Source: Leptasterias polaris (lineage: Eukaryota; Echinodermata; Asteroidea; Forcipulatida; Asteriidae). Taken from it: a stretch of DNA of 64,000 bases. Below, one piece after another: positions 24,301-36,300 of this stretch. The first letter of the stretch is position 1. Each line of letters opens with the position of its first letter. Both the position numbers and the translations under genes were made by a program. The stretch lies in the NCBI GenBank assembly GCA_037783415.1, contig JAZGTN010000085.1:4273501-4337500 (forward strand), given 5' to 3'. The notes beneath the pieces were generated by a model. The model saw only the letters and a program-made list of their open reading frames with translations, made no database searches and was not told the origin of the DNA.

Positions 24301-27300
24301 TTAGAGAGGATGCGTTGTGTACATTCGAAACTAAATTCATAAAATAAAACAACCTTGTGTTTCTCAAAACATGTTTTGTGATTGCTTTAATTGATAATGT
24401 AACTTTTGTTTGAGAGAAGGAACCTACAACGGCACAGATAAAATGGAAGTCCAATCGTATAAAGTTGTGTATCCCATATACATACATCTTAATATCGCAG
24501 TTGGTTGGTTTAGGCATGCGATATCCACTCTTCAACATCGACATCAACACCCCATTTTGTATCCCCGGGTATGGTGTACCACCTGTTAAACAAAATTAGC
24601 AAATGTTAAAATCAAAATATTTGCGGAGGAATTAGAATTGAACTAAAAATACACACGAATAGATTCAAACCCTAAGGATACATTTATCAATTCTCACTGA
24701 AAATTTATTGCACAAAGCAAAAATTAAAATTTATTTTGCTCCCCGTTTATTATTGCCTATTTTACACTGAAGTGGTTGTAAATGTTATTCGTAATAACAA
24801 AAAATAGCAAATGCAGAAATAGTTCTTGTTCTCGTTCATGTTCTTCTTGTTGCTGCTGCTGCTGTTGTTTTTGTTGTTTATTTACAAAAAAGAATAAACA
24901 TTTTGTGAAAAGTCATGTCATACCAACAGTTGCAATCTCCCAGAGCAGTATTCCGTAAGACCATCTGGAAGGGAATGTTACAATAAACATAATTGAGAAT
25001 TGTCATACAGTAAAGGAAATTAGTATAATGTACATGTACAATAATCTTAGACCTGCACTGTGATGTTATTTTGCTTAGCACATTATTATGTGAATTCTCG
25101 AAGAGTTTCGGGTGACAGGTTTTCTTATAAAAAGTTTAATCATTACTGAACTATTTTAGATTTTTTTAAAATAGATTCAACTGCCTTTAACAAAAAGTGC
25201 ATTTATTGTTGGTACCCAAATGACAAAAGAACGAAGGACAGATTGTAAACTCTTCAAAAATTCACGTGTTTTTCTCCCCTAGACCTTCAAAATTAATACA
25301 TATTCATAAATACCCCAGACAGTTTCGCTATTCCTATTGGTGGAGAGCACGTCACGTGGGTGTGTTTAAACGGCTGATAAAGACTAGCTGGAGCTGTTTA
25401 AGACCGGTTGTTTTCGGATAGCATTTGTGCGGGTTAGCCCACAACCTCGTTCTCATGGGTGATCGATCTCGCCGCGCCATTTTAGTCCATGGATACGAGG
25501 ATGCATTACTACGCGCACCAATGCATATCCGAAAACTGTCTCGTAAAAATGCACCACACGTACAGAGCTCAAGGACGTCGGAAAACAGATAAGTTTTTAC
25601 AGAGTTTCCTACTTTATTACGTCTTTTAACCAAAAGGGCATTTATGAATGGGAATAAAAGGGTAGCGACGAGTTCTTAAACGGCCGTTTAAAACCTTGCA
25701 GGGTCGTGGCCGTGCGATAAAGGCCCTCGCCTTCGGCTCGGGCCTTTATCGCACGGCCACGACCCTGCCGGTTTTAAACGGCCGTTTAAGAACTCGTCGC
25801 TACCCTTTTATTCCCTTAATAATAGTAGTGAGTAAAATAAGCCATTTTGAGATATGACAGTCAAAACACTTTGACACTATGAGGTTTGTGTAAATTTGTC
25901 TGTATACAGCAATCCTTCACCGATCTTAAACTCTTGGTGGCAGCAGACATGCCTCCATTACTGCGGTGTACCTGGGTGGTAATGCGCTGTTTAGCGACTG
26001 GTATAAGGTTTGGGCTACACGGCGATCATTTGATCAGTCACGGGTTATTGGACTTGCAAATCGCTTAAACCCGTCGCTAGGCAGCACAGTACCACCCAGG
26101 TACCACCGCAATAATGGCGGTATCTGCTGCCACCAAAATTGAGTTCAAGATCGGTGAAGGATTGCTGTATACACCCAAACAAAACAATGCACAGTCTCCT
26201 GTAGTGTCAACCATCTGAAAAGCTATCAAATTTGGGATGAAAACAACTTAAAGGGTGTGTACAACATTGTTGGTAAGATTGAAAATATACAGCTTCACAG
26301 ATTTGCACATAACTTACATGGTATAAAGATGGTCATGGTGGAAAACCCCTCTTGAAATAGTTTGGCCTGAAATGCAATAGTTTCTAGGAAATGAGTAAAC
26401 CAATAGTATGTATTACGCGTGATAAAATCCGATGTTTGAAAAAAATAAAAACATATGGGTTTTTTCACTGTTTTCTCATGACTCCGAAGACCTAGTTAGC
26501 TCAAACTTTCACAGGTTTGTTATTTCATGTTTTTAATGTGTGGTCATCAAGTGTGGATACGGGTCTTTGGTAAATACCAGTGTTGTACACACCCTTTATA
26601 TTTCTGTATTTTACACTCACACGTCACTCTTTGTAGTGTAAGTTTTGCTGGTCAACGACTCCAAAGACAACCAGCGTGTAGGAACACGGGTCTGGAGGGA
26701 GAAAATAAAAATGCCATTCAAAGTGAAATTGATACATTTGGCTTATGAAATTAATAGCAAGTTGATTGTTTAGAGGAGTGGTTTACCTTCGACATCTGCA
26801 CATATATATCTTCTCCTCGTGACAAGCCATAGTCAGAAATCTTTGCAACCAGGTTTTCGTCAAGAAGGATATTTCTTGCGGCCAAATCTCTGTGTATCAC
26901 CTGTGGATGCAAGAGTGTATAAAACCGTAAGGAAGAGTCCACATTGTCTATTATAAAAAGGAATTGAAGTGTTTCGGTATGTATTGATAACACAGTGTCA
27001 GTTTCTCCTGTATTGTTCAAGTATTTGTAATAAAGGTATTATTATTTGTTTCCCTCCATGTTGGTAATTCTGACTGTAACATAAAATTATGCTCTTCATT
27101 TAACATCCATAACTTTTAGATTTGCTCCGTCTAGTTATGTTACTCTATAATATCAACTTCCCTCTACACTTAAGAATCCCTTGCCCCCTACTGTAGCAAC
27201 TGTAAAGACACAGTACACAAATTTGAGATTGTGATAGGTGGGGGAATTTGCTGCTTTTCCTGGCTGGTCCAGATTGTTTAACCTTTGTCTTCATTGTATA

Positions 27301-30300
27301 TGTACTTGTTGTAACAATAATTATGTGTTGTACGTATTTCCGTGGCCTTTACCTTAATTTGGCTGTTCTTAGTAAATTTATTTTTATGTTATTGTTTGTT
27401 TGTTTGTAGCTGCTGGGCACCTCTGAAAAACAGTGTTTTACTGAGAGGTCTCCCCAGGGTAAACAGGAAATAAATAAATACATAACGTGACAAATAATGG
27501 GTCACATTGATTGTATCGGGTCATGGAGGTGATAATGCTTGGATGCATTCAAGTCCTAGTACTTGCTGAACAACACAATGAAATGAGGAATTTCTTCCAT
27601 CTCAGTACTCACACCTGATGTAGCAAGGTGTTGCATTCCTTTAGCGACATCCAAAGCAAACTGAAGCAGCTTGTCAGGCGACAGAGATTCGTCACTCTCC
27701 ATTAATCGAGCGTTCCTAAGGTATGAGCGAAGGTCACCGTTGGGAAGATACTCCATGGCTACGTATAGTTCACCTTACGTTTTAACAAATTGAGATGAGA
27801 AAAGTTCAATCCTATTCAACATGTTTGATTAAGCAAATCAATTGGAGAACAATAGTTATTAAATTAAACTGTTTCGGGTTGGACATGACGTGCGGACGTG
27901 TTATAATGTATGATAAATGGTTTATTTATTATATTTTTTATTTTATTTTATTACCTTTATTGCACAAACATCAAAATACAACGTAGTGCACAAGGGAAAC
28001 CCCGAACAGGCACGCAGGCCCCTTGATCACACAAAGCAAAAAATCAAAAATCAAAATAGAAAACATTTGGTAGAATTACCTTCGTGTTGACATGCACCAA
28101 GAATCCTGACGATGTTTGTATGGTGTCCAATTGTGGTCATGGAGCGGAATTCGTCCAGGAAGATCTTTCTGTCGGCTGGGGGTGCATGTTCTGAAATCAA
28201 AATTGCCATGAAACTATGCTTAGTGTTGTAGAAAAATATCAACCACAGACCAAAAGCACTTTCTAACACATGTTTAAACAGCAACTTGAGCGAAAAATTG
28301 CTAACGAAGATGCTCTTTAAACTTTAGCTATAATGTGTTTGTTCGGCATTTATTAAATGCAATTTTGATTCTTTTCTGTGTTTTTTGTGTGTTATAAAAA
28401 TTAACGATCGAAAAATATTTCGGATGTTGCTTTACAAAGCGGCTATACTAAATGGAGCTCCCACAAATAATGTAACATTAATTATGACGTGACGGGGCTT
28501 TTCGCGAAATTTCTGAAAATCTCCGGAGAAAGGCAATTCAAATTCAATTTTTAATATTGTAAAGTGATCAGTGACTGGTTTGATTGGGCGCTGTATAAAT
28601 CCTGCCTATTGTTATTATTATTCAATTGACAGTTTTTTCCCCCACAATTAAAATCTGTTTACTCGCATGTAAACTCAATTTCCTTATTTGAATGAACACA
28701 TTTTAAATGAATTTCAGCGAAGATCACTTGTGTTCAAGCTGGTCTTTAAAGCACACAATTTGAAGACGTTCTGTTATTATACATATTGATGGAAGGTGGA
28801 GCAATGCTTACCCTGTAGTTTCTTGATAGCAGCCTTGCAGAGTTCTCCCTCAATCATTACTCCACCGTACAAAACATCACCAAACTGGCCCTCTCTTAGC
28901 ACTTTAGTTCCTACCATAAAGTTGTCCCAGAGTACATTCCACGGTTCAGCCCATGTAGGTAAACCAACATATTCATATGTCGGAGACGAATGGTCGTCTC
29001 GAACTGGTTCATAAGAAGATGCTTGATTCTGACCAACTTGCTCAAAGTCAATTGCAGATGGTGTGTTGATTTTATGGTCGGGTGCTATTTTATTTTCGTA
29101 ACCGGTCTGTGGGGAGGTTGGACATGTCTATTCGTGTTACACATAACTTAAACTATTTCACAAAACATTCAGGTAATTATTTTTGAACATTTTAAAAGCT
29201 GAAAAGAGCAAAACATTTTCGAGAAAGAAAAAATAATAATAATATCTTTTAAATGTTCACCTTACTTACTCGCTTAAATTGTACGACCAAAAGTTTTAAC
29301 TTATTCCTTTCTAAGTGTACTAAAATACAACAATTAAGTGTATAAACAAAGAACATCACTAATTTTTGTTGCCCAATGTTTTACTATAAGGACTTAAAAA
29401 CGAAGTATCAAAAGCTTTGTTGGTATTTCGAATCATGAGTTAAAGGTGATTAAGCCACGAGGATAATAGTTGCAGGTTTTATGCAAACTTGATACCAGTC
29501 TAAGTCTGAGATGGCGTGTTTGATATTGTTGGATCAAGGTAATCCAGGACTCGAATGAAACTTCCAAGGGATGGGTGGGTTTTAAAGACAGTCAAGCATA
29601 TTTTCACCAAATATCTTTGTACAACTTACCATTTCTTGGTCCCGTGTTGATTCTTGTGGCTTTGGTTGCTGGTGTTTTCTCTTTCGAGCTCTAAGAAAGT
29701 AAACCAAGCACCCCATCACAAAAATGACGACAACGACGATCACGCAGATGATAGGTATAATTACAGACGATCCAGCTGAAGGAGCTTCATCCGTGGCTGC
29801 AAAACATAAAACGCTAATAAAAATGTGTTTATGTATTTCTGCTATTCCATATAACTTTATCCAGTGAGTTTTTGTAACTAATATTACAAATATTTTATTT
29901 AATTTTTTCGATTTAACAATACAGGAACAAAAAAACAACACAAGGCAACTTTAAGAAATAGAAAATCTAAATAGAAAGAACAAAGCAAAACAATAAAACA
30001 AAAAATAGGCCTAGCCCTATAACAGACAATTTCCATTTCATTTGTGTTATAGAAAGATAGGGAGAAATCCCAGCCCCAAAAAAATTATGAGGAATTAATA
30101 CTTAGGGCGGGTTTTACTAAAACCAGTCTCTATATTCCCCTCCCTTTTTTTTTTTAAGTTGCAAATAGCTTCCTGTTAAAAAGAAATTAACGGATATGAA
30201 TATTTGAAAAATGTATCACTTTTTGATAGGGAGTCGAAAGTGAAACCACAATTGCCCCATAAAGGTGACTGTGCCTTATTGACCCACAACATTTTACCCA

Positions 30301-33300
30301 TGTCAAAGTCATACCCAGTGTAGTGATTCTTTGAGTTGATACTGAAGTTGGTGGCAGGGTCTGCATCCTAGGAGCCCATCAGCCATGATGGGCTCCTAGG
30401 TCCTTCCCCTCCTTGGCCGTCTCTTACTGCAGCCACGCTGAAGCTGTAATCCGTACCTGGCTCTAAGTTTTCAACCAGGAAACTGTAACTATCTTGAGTT
30501 GTGTCTGTGATATTTCCAGCAGATACCCAATTTGAGTCACCCATAGAGGTGAAATAGACTATGTATGCAAAGATTGGCCCGTCTCCGGTATCCCTGGCGT
30601 CATTCCATGCCTGCCATTTGACTGTAGCTGATGTAGGTTCAACAATTACCATGGGAGGCTGGCTTAACATAGGCAAAACTTGATTAAAAAACAAAACAAA
30701 CTAAATTAATGAACCACAAGGGAAACTTACTGAAAATAGACAACAAAAGTACTGAAAATAGGCAATAAAGGTACTGAAAAATACAGGTATATGTACATAT
30801 TACATTGATTTTGTTATGCCAATTTTCTTTTAGGCCAAGTTATTCAAAGCTGCTTTATATAACCATGATTTCGGAAACCGAAACTAAATTAAAGAAAACC
30901 ACAAACTGGATCAAAGATACGAGGTCACTAGGCCTACTGTACATGTATCAGATTTTCTGTGAAATAGATACGTAAAATTCAATTATAAGCTTCGAACATG
31001 CTGCCATCTAAATAGTAAAAAACTTTAGTTTGAATTTCTAGATTTTCGTTACCACGTAATTTATTAAATTGAGATGTCTTTAAAAGTTGAGTAAATTTGT
31101 ATGGTTTATTCAGGGTTCCCAAAAGATTCCTTTTTTTGTAAACTGACGAGCCTGGTAACACGAGAAGAAATAAATAATTGAATATAAAGCGAATCTCTTG
31201 ATATTATCAAGTATATAATCAGTAAAACCATGGCCACATTTCCAATCAGAGCTTCATGTAAACGTAAATGTCTTTAATTATAGAAAAAGCTACAGTTTAC
31301 CTGATACTATGACATTAAATGTACAAATTGCCGAAATGCCAGCCTGATTAGTGAAGATGTACTTGACTGTGGTAACTCCATCTGTGAATCTCGATCCAGG
31401 TTGGTGGGTCTCAGTTTGTGATACTCCAATGGTTTCAGAAGTTGATGGTTCAGCCCATGTGACAACCACATCACTATTACCTTGTGGCAGATTTACATTG
31501 ATGGGCACAGGACAACCTATTGTTACTAAGGGTGTCTGTTCAACAGCTGTGTTTATATAAAAATAGAGTATAAGTTTTGCAGTTTTATCATGACAAAGCC
31601 TAAAGAATGTTTTGTTATTACCTTCATAATAAATATGCCTCATTATCCCTCCAATTTTGAGTAAACCAAAGTATTACATCAAGTTTTATATACCTAGGTG
31701 GTATTTACAACAATTTTCTCAAACCTGTCAAAGTGTGGCATGGTCCAGCTTAGGATAATGGCTTATAAGCTGACGAGTGTGTAATGTGGGTAATTAATAT
31801 GACATATTACAAGTATGTCGGCATGTGCTGACAACGTTTCACTTTTCGTGGTTAAAGCATTGATTTGCTGTTCTATACTGGTTGTCAAGCTTAAAAAACA
31901 AAAGAGTAACATTAAAACTTCTTGTACTTGTTGCCATTCATAGTGCAGTAAAATGATTGCAAACAGTTATTTTGATTCAAAGGTGCTGTATACGTTTGGT
32001 AATTGGAGCCTACTGATTGTATTAATCCTATATAACTTTATGTATATAAAATAAAAGTAACCTGTGAAAATTTCACTTTAAAGGGTGGTCGCGTTTTTGA
32101 GATATCACCGAAAAACCGGAGCGAATATGTCCACGCCGGAAGAATAATCCCTATAGGAATACACAATCTGAGAAGCGTTACGGCTGTAACGCTACTCAGA
32201 TTCAAATTTTTGTGGGATAAAAAGTGATATATATTTCCATAACGTATTCCGAAGTGAAAAGTTTCTCAAAATGCATTATACTATCCAAAGCTGCTGTACT
32301 TCTTACCATGTAAGTTGTTATTGCCATTAATTTTCAGAGTCATTACCAAACGTATACAGACCCTTTAACGCATTGTTTTAAGAGGGAATATCAATCCCAC
32401 TTTTAGCTCCTCTGAGTTATTTTCATCTTTAATGTTTTCTTCCTTGTAGCCCCTTGCCAAGAGTGGCTTTTAGAATTGACTTGGGGCGAGCTTGCATAAA
32501 AACTTGTATTTACGCATCTCGAGGGTTTCAAACTAACTACTCACAGTCAGACGTAGAGTAAAGTTAAACATTTGAATATTAATGTTTTGGTTTTATATGG
32601 GTCCTTTTTTCACCCTTACCAAAAGTGACTTTGAGCCTTGTTTGGTGTGAGCTTGCATAACAATTTTTTTGTAATGCATTCGTACTGAATCACAACATGT
32701 TTTAAAGCAAAACTTCATACAAACGTACAAACTGCGTCTGTGAGACTTTTAAAAAACGACAACCAAGACCCGGTATGACGGCAAGGTCTACCAGTATAGA
32801 TAGTTCCCAGTAGACGCCATCTTTACGGGCAAATCGCATTTTGGCTTGCAGGCGCGTCAAGCGCTCAAATTATTAACGCAGCCGCGTCGTTCACTAACCA
32901 ATCATGCAATGAGTTTTGTGAAATGTGCGCGTGCTGCACGCCGTTCTCACGCGTAACGCGGGACTGTGTGTTCCAAATTGCCCGTAAAGATGGCCGACTT
33001 ACGTCATACTGCAACCTATCTATATGAAGTCTTATCAGGTCTGAGAGTTGCATCCGTTCACAGTTAACAAAAGGTACTCACCTGGGCTAATTACGATGAC
33101 ATTGAATACGCATTGAGCAGATTTCCCTACGATATCCTGAAATCGGTACTCCACTGAGGTGGTTCCGATGGGGAAAGTACTTCCTGAAGAATGAGTATTC
33201 ATGACGAGCCTTGTATGCCCAGAACCGTCATAGGCAGTTGGTGTCGCCCAGGTGATTGTTGGCAGCGATGTGGCAGAAACAGCCGTTCGTTGGATATTGC

Positions 33301-36300
33301 GAGGACAAGATGTTATGACTGGATTATTCTGATCATTGCCCGCTGTGTGGAATGGTACAATAATCGTTAGACATCACACAAATAACTGTTAATGTTATTG
33401 ACCCGATTCGCCTCGCGCCATCTTGGGAACCGATGACCCAATGTGTTTATGGCGCATTATAGGTGACGCTGCATTTACATGCTTACCATACATTGTACGT
33501 GAAATTTGACTCAAAATATTGTGTTTGGCGGACAGTGCAACTGGGGTCGATGAAACAGGCTTAATATTTTACTCTAAAGAATGATTTGTAATTGAGTACA
33601 AGATAAGGTTTGGACGTTAAAACGTCTAAACGGAAGTCGCAGATTGAATTTAAACATAGAACATTAAACGTCGCTGCCATACACTATACAAGGGCAGACC
33701 TATTGTATAGTTTTTTGGTGTGCTTTTTTGGTGGGGGTAGGGGGGAGGGGTTTCAGGCTATATTAATAAGTTTCTGAGGGTAGCAGAAAACGATAAATTT
33801 GTTGAACAAAAAGAATACCGGTAGCATACCTGAAAATAAAACTTTTATTTATGTTTTATTTATTCTATTTTTTCACCATTATTTTTCTCCTTGATGTTTG
33901 TTTCTGCTATTGATCTGTTTGCTGGGATAACGTGCTGGCAATTCATGTGATTGATCATTAAAGCTGGTTTTGATACCAGTGATTCTTAGAAAAGCGAACT
34001 TACTCACTATACTAGCCAAGAACTCCATGGAGAGAAGACAAGGCAGTCACTCGGTTTTAAATGTGGGATGAAAACGCCAAAGATTGTTTTCAGGGGAAAA
34101 CCCACGCAATTAGATAGGGACTGGAAACCCAATTCACACACAGTGTCCCCAGCGGAATTTGAACCGGGGTCCAAGTGCATGGTGGAAGGTGAGAAAAGAA
34201 ACCACTACGCCAACCGACCGCCCATTGTTGAAGAGTGAAGTTAATGACTGTGTAGCCATATTACTTACGTGATCTGCTTATGAGAAATGAGCAAGTGGCA
34301 CGATTTCCTGTGGTGTCAGTGACAGTGTAGGTGACTGTCGTGAAGCCTACAGGGAGTGTACCTCCAGAATTATGGCTGCCTTGAATGGGTAAAACGCCAG
34401 AAGGATCAGTCGGCGTTGGGACTGTCCAAGTTGGATTTGCTGATGTCGTCGTAAAATCGTTGGGGCATGGCAAACTTGGTACTGTATTGTCAGTTCCTGT
34501 GAAGAGAATTCAAGCTTGGGGAATTAAAACAGTTCAAAAACAAGAGGGCAAATTAAATAGAAGAGAGTTTTTTTTAAAGCAGGAGACGAATACGTAATTC
34601 GGGAAGTTTAGAGACTTTACAGACTGTTTGGAACCGTTCGGTAAAACCCCCAAGTGTCCTTGGCAATAGACCATCCTCGCAAAATATTTCACTCTACGGT
34701 GAATCAATACCTAAATGGTCGTCTTAGAAAGACCGTTGGTCCAAAGCAAATGATAATTTGCCCTGCAGTACCAAATCCTACAAGGTCAGACAACTACATA
34801 GCCATGTACTTCAAGATGCCTCAAAATCTCCAAAATGATCTGCAACTCCAATTGCAATTTTGTATGTGCCCCTTTATATCAGTGCACGGTCTGCCACTGC
34901 AGAAATTGACCAAGGTTTAGACTAAAACCCTACCTCTTCCAACAGTTGCCCAAATTCCATTATTTGAGGGCAGCGTTGGTCTCCTCGTGTTTACGACTCT
35001 CCTTGAAGCACCTTGGGCAATGGTTCTACCTCAAAAATGCCATTTTGTGGTATACCTAGTGATGTATGGGTTGGTTATCAGAGGAAGCACACTTTATAGG
35101 GTTACTGAATTGTTGAGGTTTTGGGACCATTGTTTACATGCTTTTGCAGCTTTGCTATACCCTTTCTCATGCTGCCACCATCTTGTTCGTGTTCTGTTCG
35201 AGCTTGTATCAAATACCAGCAATGAAAAAATAACATAATACGTTGTATAAAAAAGAAACCGGGTTTCTCCTTTCAGCCTCGGTTTGCTTACATTGATTTG
35301 AATGGGAGAAAATCAAGGTTTTCAAAATGAACTTCAAACAACCATCAAATAAATCTTGTTTAATGCAACTCCCAATGGGCTTCTGGTAATCAGTGGAGCC
35401 AGTTGGGATGAGGTGGACGTTGTTTACAATGTATTTGTAATAACGAACAAGATATACTTCTCTCTATGTGAGACTGGGTGGTAGGCCTACCTGCAGTTGA
35501 CACAGTTACCGTGAACATGCATACTATTGGCGTCGTTGAATTTGATGGAACGATCCATCTGTACGTCACTTCTGTAATACCCAATGGAAAGAAGGTGTTG
35601 GGTGCATGGGATCTCCATGACCTTCTGACAATGTTGTTGTTATCCACTGGTACAGGTTCAACCCAGCTTGCAGCCCCTTGTGTACTAGAGCTGCCTACAG
35701 TAATGGTCTGATCACCAGGGCAGGTCACTGTTTGCGGAGCAGTATCGTACAAGACTTCGAGAAAAGGAACAAATAAGAGTGAGATGCTTTACAATTTTCG
35801 AACAGGAAGTTTCTGGTCCCATGTTTCTCAAGTTCTAGACTTATTGACCATAAGTAGGATAAAAACATATATTAAGGATCGATTCATAGTAATTTCTCTC
35901 AGTTTATAAGAAACTTAAATGCAGTGAGTGAGAAAAAGAGACTGTTTGTTTTAAATAAGAATTAAACTTCTTTTATTACAAAAATGACAAATGTCTTATT
36001 GTGTTTTTATCATGAATGCTGTTTGAAGCAGGGGTTCTCTTGGTTGATCAGCAAAAAAAGGTGCCATAAATTTTCAGTAAAACTAATAAAAGGGGGGGTA
36101 CAGTTAAAAATGCATGTCGTGGCCGAGCGGTCTAGTTCACCGGACCCATAGCTCGAGTGTCTGTCAGCAGCAGAGCTTTGGGTTCAAATCCCGGTCATAT
36201 TACTAGTGCCCCTTGAGCAAGGCACTTAACCAGAGTTGCTTCGGAACAAGCTAGGGTTGCGCATTCTGGTCTACCAGCCAGGCTCCTGGATGATGCCTAC

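Noticed and set aside
36117..36200. tRNA gene candidates at SINE heads (also 18780-18857, 34150-34222, 59485-59550, 63715-63790)
   Set aside because: A and B boxes are present, but clover-leaf pairing is poor and repeated bodies follow, so these are tRNA-derived SINEs.
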